From contig OY970334.1 of assembly GCA_963717445.1 (NCBI GenBank), positions 310,001 through 374,000 of the forward strand: a stretch of 64,000 nt of DNA. The letters are read 5' to 3'. Under the pieces are notes generated by a model that saw only the letters and a list, made by a program, of their open reading frames with translations, searched no databases and was not told where the DNA came from. This stretch comes from JAGVPT01 sp963717445. Its GTDB lineage: Bacteria; Bacteroidota; Ignavibacteria; UBA10030; UBA8401. The position numbers were made by a program, and so were the translations under genes. Below are positions 35,453-43,806 of this stretch, one piece after another. The number at the start of each line of letters is the position of its first letter. Positions within the stretch are counted from its first letter, which is position 1.

Positions 35453-37047
35453 GTACTACGTTATTCTTATCCGGTCTCTTCAAATGATCCCACTGCTGAA
35501 AGAATATTCGGAAATGGTTATTCCAACCCAGGCACTCAAAGCCAATTTTCTGAAGTGACAGGTATTGCAGTTTACAACGGGGCACTTTGGGTTTGTGACG
35601 GTGGGGATTCTAGAATATTGAAATTTGATAATGCTTATTCAGTTTCATCCAATTTCCCTAATGCCTCGGTGGTATTAGGGCAGACTGATTTCACTACCAA
35701 TGCTTCTGGTGATGCGGCTAATCAACTCAACCTACCAAATGATATTTACATCGACGCAAGCGGCAATATGTGGGTTGCGGATGCTGGCAACAACCGCGTC
35801 CTGAAATATTCAAATGTCAATAGTAAGGCTACTAATGCAAACGCCGATCTTGTTTTAGGGCAAAGTGGGTTTGGCGCTTCCGGTAGTGGAACCTCACTAT
35901 CAAATATGAATTACCCGACTGATGTCTATGTTGCAGGGACGGGAAGCAGCACAATTGTTTGGGTTGCAGATGCAGGTCAAAACCGTATCCTTCGTTTTAG
36001 TAATCCAACTTCAAATGGAGCAGAAGCGAGTGGAGCGCTATCGGGCCATAATGTTGATCCTCCAACTCAGTCTTCATTTTTCTTTAACAATAGTTATGGC
36101 TGGATAACCGGAGATAATGCAGGACGGCTGTATGTTCTAGATTTTGAATACAATCGTATTCTCATTTATAACAATGCTGCTAGTAAGATTAATGGAGCTA
36201 ATGCTGATAATGTATTGGGAGTGGGGAACTTCACCTCTTATAGTTCTAATGACTGTTCGCAAAGTACTTTTGCTGTCGGCAGTCCATATGGCATGACTGT
36301 CGATAATGCTAATAATCTTCTTATGGTTTCAGATCAAGCATACAACAGAGTAATGATATTTAGTGCAAGCTCGGCTTTGCCTGTAGAATTAACATCGTTC
36401 ACGTTATCAGCGAAAATCTCATCCGTCGAGCTTGCATGGCAGACGGCAACTGAGGTGAACAACTATGGATTTGAGATAGAGCGGAGAACAGTAAACAGTG
36501 ATCAATCATCAGTGATCAATTGGCAGAAGATCGGGTTTGTGCAGGGAAACGGAACTACCAACTCCCCGCACACTTATTCCTATTCCGATAATGTTGGAAC
36601 AGTAGGAACATATTCATACCGATTAAAACAAATCGACCATGATGGTGCGTTCACGTATTCACAAGCAGTGCAAGTCACAATCGCAGTCCCGAAAGCCCTT
36701 GCACTCAGCCAGTGCTATCCTGAACCCTTTAACCCATCAACGACGATCCAGTTCACAGTTCCGAGTGATGGACGAGCATCTCTCAAAGTCTTTAACGCGA
36801 TCGGACAAGAAGTAGCGACGCTCTTCAACGACGAAGCTGCCGCAGGCATAGTCCATCAGGTGCAGTTCAACGGATCGAATCTTTCAAGTGGAATTTATTT
36901 TTCACGATTGGAATTTAATGGGAATATGCAAGTGAAGAAGATGTTGTTATTGAAGTAACATGACTTGACACACTCGCATCGAATATTTATATTTCCGTCG
37001 ACCTGTGCATTGATACCTCCCACATCGTTGCACCTTGAAAGGGTCAG

Positions 37048-37072
37048 GCCCGATGTCCCCCCCACGTCGGGC
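37048..37072 (+). terminator. Terminator of the NHL gene, interrupted by the ISNCY element
   Basis: GCCCGATGT (37048-37056), C7 loop, ACGTCGGGC (37064-37072). The T tract that should follow is now on the far side of the insertion at 38559-38564. The loop and right arm were duplicated by the insertion, so a C7-ACGTCGGGC-TTTTTT half remains at 38543. Confidence 0.8.
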
Positions 37073-38542
37073 TGTTGTTGCTTAGTAGAAATGTCATGTA
37101 TTTGTGCTTAGTAGAAATGTCAGGGTGCAGCTTGATGAGTAGGTTGAGAGGTGGATTTCCTTTGTTTTGATATTGGCTGTGTTTTTGGTTGAGTGCTATG
37201 ATACGGTTTTGGATATTGCCGATCAAATAGTTTATCAAGACGTTGTTGAGCACGAACCGATCCGACGAGTTTCCATCGCCAGGGGTGATCGGTTGGTGGA
37301 TTAGTGATCGGCCGTTTGGGGCTGAGAGGCCTGTTGGATAATATCTCGTAGCGCAGTTCATGATCGTTCCAGAAGATATGGAGAGAGTCATCGAGCCAAC
37401 GGCGGACAATGATTTGTGTTCGTGGTGGCGGTAAAGGATCATTGGATCTCAGGAGTTGGATGAAGGTGTTCTTCAGTGTGATGGTCGAGTCGTTATGGAG
37501 TTGGCGCGTAGTCTCAAAGCAGAAGATATTTTTGAGATCGAGACCAACAGCAGAACGGTGAATGTCATCAAGGCCTTTGGAGTGGGCAAAGCGCTGATTA
37601 TGTTCGTTGATATATGATTCTTCGAGGTATCGGTTGGCATCATCGATGGTTGAGATGTTGTGACGGCGGAGGGCTTTGATGAGACGATCCTGATGAGTGC
37701 GATTCGAACGTTCGACGCGTCCCTTGGCTTGTGGTGAATGAGCGTAGATAAGCTCAACGCCGAGGGATGTGAGGGCACGGGCCACATCGGTTTGACAGTG
37801 ATGGTTATTGTAGTATACCGAGCCATGGTCGGTGTAGAACTGATGAGGAATCCCATAGCGCTCGACGTAACTCTGGAGTATGCGAAGGACATCTGCCGTA
37901 TTCTCGGATGTTGAAAAACGGAGGAAGACTTCTCCGGAGGCATCATCGATCGCAACCAGGAGACAACACTCTGGTCCTCGGCCTTCAAACCAGTCGTGAA
38001 AACTACCGTCGAATTGCAGAAGTGCGCCAAGAGCTTCACGCCGGGCACGCTTCCGACGGTGGAGTCGAGCGGCTCGGGCTCCGTTCCAGAGCTTAGCCCC
38101 TTTGAGCCATCGTCGGAGCGTATCGGAGTCGATCGTGATGTGATGGCTTTCGGACAAGACTTCTGAGAACAATGTCGGTCCATAATCGCTGTAGCGTTCT
38201 TGGTAGAGCTTCAAGACGTGAGTACGAACAATGACCGGATAGCCACTGTTCGATGTCTTGCCTCGCAGTTGGTGAATGATCCCTTTATCGCCATCCTTTT
38301 TGTGACGCGACAAAAGACGATACATCTGCCGTTCACTGATCTGCAGGCTTTCAGCAGCTGCGCCAACCGTGGTATCTCGGTGGTGTATTCGGCCGATCAC
38401 TTGCAGCCGTTGTCGTTCTTTCGTGCTCATAGTCAGGGTCTCCGTCATCTTGGGCTCCTTGCATTTGTGTGGGTTCCAAAGATGGCAATAACCTGACATT
38501 CTTAGTAAGCACAAACCCTGACATTTCTATTAAGCTATTACA
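37073..38542 (-). mobile_element. ISNCY (IS1202-type) insertion sequence, 1470 bp
   Basis: Terminal inverted repeats of about 24 bp: left TGTTGTTGCTTAGTAGAAAT and right, read inward, TGTAATAGCTTAATAGAAAT; each end has a second internal copy of GCTTAnTA...AATGTCA. A 16-bp direct duplication CCCCCCCACGTCGGGC flanks it (37057-37072 and 38543-38558). Long target duplications are a hallmark of IS1202-like elements. It looks complete. Confidence 0.88.
37120..38448 (-). CDS. ISNCY family transposase
   Basis: About 442 residues. The N-terminus is a helix-turn-helix ('TVGAAAESLQISERQMYRLLSRHKK'); the integrase core carries Asp in 'LQFDGSFHDWFEGRGPECC', Asp in 'HQFYTDHGSVYYNN' and Glu in 'PQAKGRVERSNRTHQDRL', a DDE set with the family's typical FDGSFHDWFEGR phrase. 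Start at 38448 because AAGGAG lies 7 nt upstream; an upstream in-frame extension to 38514 overlaps the element's end repeat. Frame intact, so it may be active. The basic, proline-rich C-terminus is usual. Confidence 0.9.
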   Translation of the reverse strand: MTETLTMSTKERQRLQVIGRIHHRDTTVGAAAESLQISERQMYRLLSRHKKDGDKGIIHQLRGKTSNSGYPVIVRTHVLKLYQERYSDYGPTLFSEVLSESHHITIDSDTLRRWLKGAKLWNGARAARLHRRKRARREALGALLQFDGSFHDWFEGRGPECCLLVAIDDASGEVFLRFSTSENTADVLRILQSYVERYGIPHQFYTDHGSVYYNNHHCQTDVARALTSLGVELIYAHSPQAKGRVERSNRTHQDRLIKALRRHNISTIDDANRYLEESYINEHNQRFAHSKGLDDIHRSAVGLDLKNIFCFETTRQLHNDSTITLKNTFIQLLRSNDPLPPPRTQIIVRRWLDDSLHIFWNDHELRYEILSNRPLSPKRPITNPPTDHPWRWKLVGSVRAQQRLDKLFDRQYPKPYHSTQPKTQPISKQRKSTSQPTHQAAP

Positions 38543-38568
38543 CCCCCCCACGTCGGGCTTTTTTAATC

Positions 38569-38599
38569 TTGACTCTCCCTCCGATTACTCATACATTCA
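38569..38599 (+). promoter_or_regulatory. Promoter of leader B
   Basis: TTGACT (38569-38574), 17-nt spacer, TACATTCA (38592-38599). The spacer TCTCCCTCCGATTACT is almost the same as that of promoter C at 41463, so the two promoters are copies. Confidence 0.7.
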
Positions 38600-38604
38600 T
38601 GCAA

Positions 38605-38676
38605 TTATATAACCGATTCGGGGCGGAACGGTTAGTGATGAAACCTCCTGATTCGATTTTGATGATGGAGGTTTTT
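38605..38676 (+). ncRNA. Structured leader RNA, copy B
   Basis: Hairpin TAACCG (38610)/CGGTTA (38629) with GGGGCGGAA in the loop, then AAACCTCC (38641)/GGAGGTTT (38667) enclosing TGATTC...GATGAT, then a T run. Same order of parts as copies A and C. It lies 50 nt before the HEPN-like gene. Confidence 0.55.
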
Positions 38677-38729
38677 GTATTATAGTGAGGTTATGCCTGA
38701 TCAGTTAGTTAATCAGTGTCGAGAATTAC

Positions 38730-39485
38730 ATGCGTACTCAAATAGATAGGATTAGAGCTTCATTTCAATCAAGTTTGGCGTCGATTGACGAATTACTAAA
38801 TTTTGATCGAGTCGTACTTGATTTTGCAATCCAGGGTTTGGAGCAGCTCACAAACACACTCAAGAATCAACTCAAAGTTACAAACCCATATCTCTTAGCT
38901 GACAGTAACCTTAAGTCTTTGAAGAATATTAGAGAACACGACTCAATGAGGATCCAATACAAACGAATCTTCAACCAGTTTCTCGTGCTTTTGGTTTCTC
39001 ATTTTGCTTCAACAGTTCGCGACCTATTTGAATCTGCTATTGATGAGGCAGCTAAGGTTGACAAATTTGAGAAAATCAATCGCGCCAAGATTGAAATCAC
39101 GCTCGCTGAACTTCAAAAGAATGCGGAGACATTATCTGGTGGAGAGTTTTTGTCAATTCAAAAGAATATCAGTTTTCAAGACATGCAGAGCATTGGCCGT
39201 GCTTTTCAAGAATATTTCGATATCGCTGTGTTGAAAGACGTGCATGTCAATAACATTATAATCGCCCAAGCATGCCGGCATGCAATAGTTCACTCAGGCG
39301 CGCGGTTTGACAAAAAGCTTCAGAACCAAGTTTCATCTGCGACGCCAAGGACTATTAAACCATTGGTCGAACTTGATTCTGAGATACTATTCTCTCCGGA
39401 GGAAGTAAAACAGGTCGGTGAAAGCATGAAGATTTATTTAGAACGATTGTTTTTAGAACTACATTCTGCCTTCGGCACTGCCTAA
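38730..39485 (+). CDS. HEPN (RiboL-PSP-HEPN/MAE_28990-like) domain protein
   Basis: A 251-residue, all-helical soluble protein. Near residue 185 it has 'IIIAQACRHAIVHSGARFDKK', the R-x4-H HEPN motif (RHAIVH) shared by RNase toxins and by RiboL-PSP-HEPN proteins; the asparagine-tyrosine helix before it is less clear. HEPN proteins often cleave RNA in toxin-antitoxin or defence systems; no antitoxin gene is adjacent, so it could act alone or be non-toxic. The stop codon TAA is part of the CCTAAC box of an attC-like site, exactly as in gene cassettes. Preceded by promoter and leader B. Confidence 0.6.
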   Translation: MRTQIDRIRASFQSSLASIDELLNFDRVVLDFAIQGLEQLTNTLKNQLKVTNPYLLADSNLKSLKNIREHDSMRIQYKRIFNQFLVLLVSHFASTVRDLFESAIDEAAKVDKFEKINRAKIEITLAELQKNAETLSGGEFLSIQKNISFQDMQSIGRAFQEYFDIAVLKDVHVNNIIIAQACRHAIVHSGARFDKKLQNQVSSATPRTIKPLVELDSEILFSPEEVKQVGESMKIYLERLFLELHSAFGTA

Positions 39486-39537
39486 CGAATCAGTCAAGCT
39501 ACGGAACTGGCTGCACGTCGCCGCAGGTTAGCTACCA
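39481..39537 (+). repeat. attC-like site 1, after the HEPN gene
   Basis: Starts GCCTAAC (fits RYYYAAC) over the stop codon of the HEPN gene, continues CAGTCAAGCTACGGAACTGG and CTGCACGTCGCCGCAGG, and ends GTTAGCT (near GTTRRRY). The halves resemble those of sites 2 and 3. Confidence 0.5.
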
Positions 39538-39572
39538 ATTTCTATCTTTATTCAATGAAGGGGCAATAGCCA

Positions 39573-41045
39573 ATGAATTTTACTGGAACTAAACAGTACT
39601 TTAATCGTAGCGCTCTAAGGCTGAGCATAGTATTTTCGACACTCGCGGTTTCGTCCTGCTCTGCTCCTCAAAAGGGGGTAATACTGAATCCGGATGATTT
39701 TGTCGTACAATCACTTGAGACGAAGCGTATCGTAATGATGGGAGATTACGGCCATGGAATGGCTGGACCTTATCACGGCGTCATTACTATTTTGAATAAT
39801 TGGCTTGATCAACTTCAGTCCGGAAAATGTCACGCATACCAGCTATCTCTTGGGTTGGAGGCTGATTCTGTTGGTGCGTCGGCTATGCAGCACTACATCA
39901 AAACTGGTGATTGGGGGCCATTCATTTCCTTCTATTTACCAATAACAACGCTTGAGCACTTCGAGTTTTGTGCAAACCTTCGTCGGATAAGCATGCGTAT
40001 TGACAGCTTGAATCTTCTTTCCCAAACACCGAGAATTGAACTTGAACTATTCGGGCCGGAGCCGAGGAACACTTTGGAGCCGGCGATGTTGGGGATGTCA
40101 AAGCTCGATGAACAAAAATTCTTTGTTCAATCTCGCGACAGCCTCTGTTCCGAACGCATCATCACTTATGCTACTGCACATCCCACTAATAAGGTCCTTC
40201 TCTTCTATGGAGCGGCTCACCTATTGAAGGGGAAGGTATCTAAGGGAGCTATGGCCAAGTTGCTTTCGGAAGAAGAGAATACGGGATACTACTTGGCACA
40301 CTACCTGAAACTAAAATGTGGAGATGACAGTGTATTTACTATTGAGCAGGCCCCTACGGACGAGCATCAATATGATAACACACCGCTCTACAGCATTCGG
40401 ACAGAGCCAGCGATTGTCTATAGCCAAGAAATCCCTTGGAAAAACTACTCCCCCGATCAGGTTGATGCTTATTACCTGAGACCTGAGACATTGCAGCAAC
40501 CTCATCCGGTCCAGTTAATGTTCAGCAACACATCAGTCAGATGTTGCATTAACTTATTGTCAATGTGTGAACCGTGTTTGCCGGGATATTTCGCGAGCCA
40601 GTACTACGAGAAAACGAATCGAGCGCTTGAATTCGTGACCGGAGAAAGCCTTCAGACATCTCGCAAATGGAATGGCTGGCTGCAGGAACATTCATTCGAT
40701 GGTATTGCGCGATTGCAATCAGCTGACCTTCGGAAATCTATTACCGCATATTATAACCGCTATCGGACAGATCCCAGCAAATTGGCGACGCTTACATTTA
40801 TCGGATTTGGACCGAGTGTCTATGATCCCTCAGTCACTATTGACAGCTTAAGATGGGGCAAAATTCTTGATGAAGTCCTTGAGCATTCTCGATTCTTAAC
40901 CTCAGTTTTCGACGCTCTTGTAGGTTCACCGGAAAATATGGCAAGGGCCAAGCAATACCTTGTCGCAAGGACGGGGAAAGAATTTGCATGGTCGGATATG
41001 TACTTGGCATGGTGGCGAAAAACATACTACAACTCATTGTATTAA
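39573..41045 (+). CDS. Lipoprotein, possible erythromycin-esterase/ChaN-like fold
   Basis: A 490-residue exported lipoprotein: hydrophobic start and lipobox 'STLAVSSC' (lipidated Cys about residue 29). After it, 'RIVMMGDYGHGMAGPYHGVI', 'LSLGLEADSVG' and 'KVLLFYGAAHLLKGK' follow the strand-plus-acid/histidine layout of the EreA/ChaN/TraB superfamily, so a hydrolase or haem-binding fold is possible, not proven. The C-terminal third is helical with a Cys pair 'CCINLLSMCEPC'. It follows attC-like site 1 and has no partner in the same transcript. Confidence 0.6.
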   Translation: MNFTGTKQYFNRSALRLSIVFSTLAVSSCSAPQKGVILNPDDFVVQSLETKRIVMMGDYGHGMAGPYHGVITILNNWLDQLQSGKCHAYQLSLGLEADSVGASAMQHYIKTGDWGPFISFYLPITTLEHFEFCANLRRISMRIDSLNLLSQTPRIELELFGPEPRNTLEPAMLGMSKLDEQKFFVQSRDSLCSERIITYATAHPTNKVLLFYGAAHLLKGKVSKGAMAKLLSEEENTGYYLAHYLKLKCGDDSVFTIEQAPTDEHQYDNTPLYSIRTEPAIVYSQEIPWKNYSPDQVDAYYLRPETLQQPHPVQLMFSNTSVRCCINLLSMCEPCLPGYFASQYYEKTNRALEFVTGESLQTSRKWNGWLQEHSFDGIARLQSADLRKSITAYYNRYRTDPSKLATLTFIGFGPSVYDPSVTIDSLRWGKILDEVLEHSRFLTSVFDALVGSPENMARAKQYLVARTGKEFAWSDMYLAWWRKTYYNSLY

Positions 41046-41123
41046 TCAAATCAGCAGTAATCTATTGCTTAAGTAATCGAGGGTTATGATTTGTCCCGCA
41101 TTGTAATTACGGCAATCTATCAT

Positions 41124-41393
41124 ACCTAATTCATCCCGGATATCAAGCGAGTGCTGAAAAAGCATGGACTGAAGTATCGAAAGACCCGGGACTTGAAGAA
41201 TTCAATCGATCACGGATATCCCGTGCTTGTATCAACGCACAAACATTGGCATTACTCAGTCGTTTACGGATATTCGAAGACGCACTATTTTGTGATGAAT
41301 CCTTCTCTTGGAGATATGGGTAGGTTGTCGTGTGTAGTCAACAAGAAAGAGTTCAAGCGGGTGTGGGATGCGTGGGCCCTGGAAATCCGTTGA
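41124..41393 (+). pseudogene. C39-like peptidase fragment (C-terminal half)
   Basis: Encodes IKRVLKKHGLKYRK through 'STHKHWHYSVVYGYSKTHYFVMNPSLGDMG' to 'WALEIR', closely matching the second half of the complete paralogue at 52566-53051. The first half with the catalytic cysteine (CGAKSVYT in the paralogue) is missing; an in-frame stop lies just upstream. Any ATG/GTG start (GTG at 41151) would give an inactive piece. It keeps its own terminator hairpin at 41435-41456 and precedes promoter C. Confidence 0.75.
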
Positions 41394-41434
41394 GATCTTT
41401 CCCCATCAAGCTAGACACGAATTCCGATCGAGGG

Positions 41435-41456
41435 AAAAGGCAAGCAATTGCCTTTT
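41435..41456 (+). terminator. Terminator AAAAGGCAA/TTGCCTTTT
   Basis: Perfect 9-bp stem with a 4-nt loop after the C39 fragment, placed a few bases before promoter C. Confidence 0.75.
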
Positions 41457-41462
41457 ATTATC

Positions 41463-41493
41463 TTGATTCTCCCATCGATTACTGGTACATTCT
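41463..41493 (+). promoter_or_regulatory. Promoter of leader C
   Basis: TTGATT (41463-41468), 17-nt spacer, TACATTCT (41486-41493); spacer nearly the same as in promoter B. Confidence 0.7.
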
Positions 41494-41502
41494 CGTGTTA
41501 AT

Positions 41503-41577
41503 CATCCCGGGGGAACTGGGAGAACATAACGAAAGACCTAAACCCTCGGATTCGCGAGTGCGATGATGAGGGTTTTT
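41503..41577 (+). ncRNA. Structured leader RNA, copy C
   Basis: Small hairpin TCCC/GGGA with GGGGGAACT between, then AAACCCTC (41540)/GAGGGTTT (41568) enclosing GGATTC, a TCGC/GCGA inner stem, and GATGAT, then TTTTTG. After it AGGAGGAGG precedes a 3-codon frame (ATG CAG GGA TAG), then the BNR-propeller gene at 41630. Confidence 0.55.
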
Positions 41578-41629
41578 GTGCTTTTAGGAGGAGGTTAATG
41601 CAGGGATAGATCAATCTCAAGGTGATGTA

Positions 41630-43732
41630 ATGAAAAAGAAAAATCTAACGGCGTTTCTATTAATTGCTTTTGCGCTTGGAGTACCAACAAAATCTCAGGC
41701 ACAGTGGGTTGAAACGAACGGACCGTATGAAGCCGCCGTTGGTTCTCTCGCAGCCAGTGACTCTTTTATTTTCGCGAGCACTGTTGGTGAGGGCATCTAT
41801 CGTTCCACAGATAACGGCGTAACCTGGACTCCTAGCAACGGAGGGATGACCAGCACCTTTGCAAACTGTTTGGCTGTCAGTGGGAATAACGTATATGCGG
41901 GATCCGCGACAGGTTATGGAATCAGCCTTTCCACGGATAATGGCACAACATGGACTGCAGTCAATAACGGCTTACCACCAAACCCTTATGGTTCTCAAGT
42001 GGGGGTTATTAAAGAACTCGTTGTTTCGGGTGAAAATGTTTTTGCATCTATCTACCCCACCGGATTGTCTCTTTCAACGAATAGTGGTTCAAACTGGACC
42101 GACGCGAACGCAGGCGCGATATCCGGCATTTCTGCTATTGATGTCATTGGTAACAGTTTTTTTATTGGGAGCAACAATGGCGTTTATATGTCCACGAATG
42201 GCGGAACAACATGGACGGTAGCCGGTTTACCAGACAGCGCTATTATTTCTTTTGCAGCCAGCGGGACCAATCTATTTGCGAGCACAAATAGTGGTGTCTT
42301 CCTTTCCCCAAACAACGGAACTACCTGGACTTCCGCAGATTCAGGGTTACCAGACAGCGGAATTGGACAAATTTCCGCTAACGGCAGTTATCTAATAGCA
42401 AGTACAGTAGATGGGTATTTCCTTTCTACTGATAATGGAACGAGCTGGACAGCGTTAAATACCGCCAGCCTACCGGTGGAGGCCCTTGGCAATTTTACCC
42501 CCATAGGAACCAATCTTTATTTCGCCTCTATCGTCTTTGGGATATTCCGTTCGACAAACAACGGGAGAGACTGGGCCGTCAGTAATACAGGAATGGAAGA
42601 ACTCTCAATTACTGCACTTGCCGCGACAAAAAATACCGCCTTTGTCAGCTCATCCACTTCCCTTTATGCGTCATCTCCTGCTGGCATGAATTGGATTTGG
42701 ACACGATCAAGTCTGAGGCCGAACGCTTTGACAGCCGTCGATACGCTTATTTATGCCACTTCGATGGGCGGCGGGGTTTGCTATTCGTCCGACAAAGGGA
42801 ATACCTGGACAACTCCCTCAAATATCGGGGCGCCGGATTTTTCTACATCTCTTGCTGTCAACGGCAATAACATTTTTATTGGGACGTATGACCCGATCGG
42901 TGATTTGGGTTCAGGTGGTGTATATCTTTCCACGAACAATGGCTCAAGCTGGAAAGGGACGCAAATTGTAAACCAGAGTCCCATAGGTCCTGTTCTTGCC
43001 GTGAACGGAACCAATATCTACGCAGTAAATGGAAATAATTCTCTTCTTGTTTCGACGGACACAGCCTCAACCTGGGATAGTCTCCTCACGCCGGCAGGCC
43101 GCATTAGCGCTATCGCATTTAGCGATTCTGAAATATTTGTTGGATCATATGCTGGCATTCTTCGTTCAATTGACGGGGGAAAACATTGGGATTCTCTGAA
43201 TACGGGTCTTCCCGGATCTCCACCGGGCGTAAATTGTTTGACAGTCCATGGTACAAATGTTTTCGCTGGAACGAGTGCTGGCGTCTACATATTGAACAAC
43301 GACAATACGAGCTGGACTGCCGTCAATACGGGGCTGCCATCGGCATCCGGCATAATGTATCTTGCCGCCACAGACTCAACCCTGTATGAAGGCCTTAGCG
43401 GAACGGTATGGGAACGTCCGATATCTGATATGATAACGGCCGTTAAGCCTCCATCTGCCAATACGCCAGCGACATTTTCGCTTTTCCAGAACTTTCCAAA
43501 CCCCTTCAATCCTACAACAGTCATCAATTACCAACTGCCGGTGAACACGCTTGTAAGATTGAAGGTGTATGATGCGCTGGGACGGCTGGTGAGGACATTA
43601 GTCAATGAAAATCAGACTGCCGGCACTCACTCAGTGACTTTTAACGCGAGCAATTTGTCAAGCGGAGTGTATTTCTACAGGCTTAGTGCTGGAAATTTCG
43701 TTAGCACAAAGAAATTGATGTTGCTTAAGTAG
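41630..43732 (+). CDS. Secreted BNR/sialidase-type propeller protein with T9SS tail
   Basis: A 700-residue exported protein: signal peptide 'LTAFLLIAFALGVPTKSQA' (cleavage after about 23), then some twelve repeats of the Asp-box type 'STDNGTTWT' / 'SPNNGTTWT' spaced about 45 residues, which build one or two beta-propellers, then the sorting tail 'LFQNFPNPFNPTTVINYQL ... GVYFYRLSAGNFVSTKKLMLLK'. No catalytic residues of true sialidases were seen; such proteins in this lineage are surface propellers of unknown ligand. The gene is led by promoter and leader RNA C. It is paralogous to the 44717 gene. Confidence 0.88.
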   Translation: MKKKNLTAFLLIAFALGVPTKSQAQWVETNGPYEAAVGSLAASDSFIFASTVGEGIYRSTDNGVTWTPSNGGMTSTFANCLAVSGNNVYAGSATGYGISLSTDNGTTWTAVNNGLPPNPYGSQVGVIKELVVSGENVFASIYPTGLSLSTNSGSNWTDANAGAISGISAIDVIGNSFFIGSNNGVYMSTNGGTTWTVAGLPDSAIISFAASGTNLFASTNSGVFLSPNNGTTWTSADSGLPDSGIGQISANGSYLIASTVDGYFLSTDNGTSWTALNTASLPVEALGNFTPIGTNLYFASIVFGIFRSTNNGRDWAVSNTGMEELSITALAATKNTAFVSSSTSLYASSPAGMNWIWTRSSLRPNALTAVDTLIYATSMGGGVCYSSDKGNTWTTPSNIGAPDFSTSLAVNGNNIFIGTYDPIGDLGSGGVYLSTNNGSSWKGTQIVNQSPIGPVLAVNGTNIYAVNGNNSLLVSTDTASTWDSLLTPAGRISAIAFSDSEIFVGSYAGILRSIDGGKHWDSLNTGLPGSPPGVNCLTVHGTNVFAGTSAGVYILNNDNTSWTAVNTGLPSASGIMYLAATDSTLYEGLSGTVWERPISDMITAVKPPSANTPATFSLFQNFPNPFNPTTVINYQLPVNTLVRLKVYDALGRLVRTLVNENQTAGTHSVTFNASNLSSGVYFYRLSAGNFVSTKKLMLLK

Positions 43733-43806
43733 GCACTATTTATTAATCAGTTGCCGAAGCGTGTGATGGTTCGGTAGACAAAAACCCAAAAGGAGCCTTG
43801 ACTCAA

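Larger units (their letters stand above)
34310..36958 (+). pseudogene. Secreted NHL-repeat protein with T9SS tail, split by an IS30 element
   Basis: The 5' part (34310-34499) encodes a signal peptide ('ITLCTFILVCFSISTAQ') and the start of an NHL propeller ('LNSPQNVAID'); the 3' part (35453-36958) resumes with VLRYSYPVSSND and continues through further NHL units ('MWVADAGNNRVLKY', 'VWVADAGQNRILRF'), a fibronectin-like linker and the sorting tail 'CYPEPFNPSTTIQF ... GIYFSRL ... KKMLLLK'. An IS30-family copy lies between. GTAC occurs at both junctions, and joining there keeps the frame, but the middle of one NHL blade (the xxWVADxxNNR part) would be missing, so some host DNA seems lost. The product would have been a surface or secreted propeller protein. 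Confidence 0.8.

Noticed and set aside
37473..38183. Minus-strand 236-codon frame
   Set aside because: Alternative frame inside the ISNCY transposase gene.
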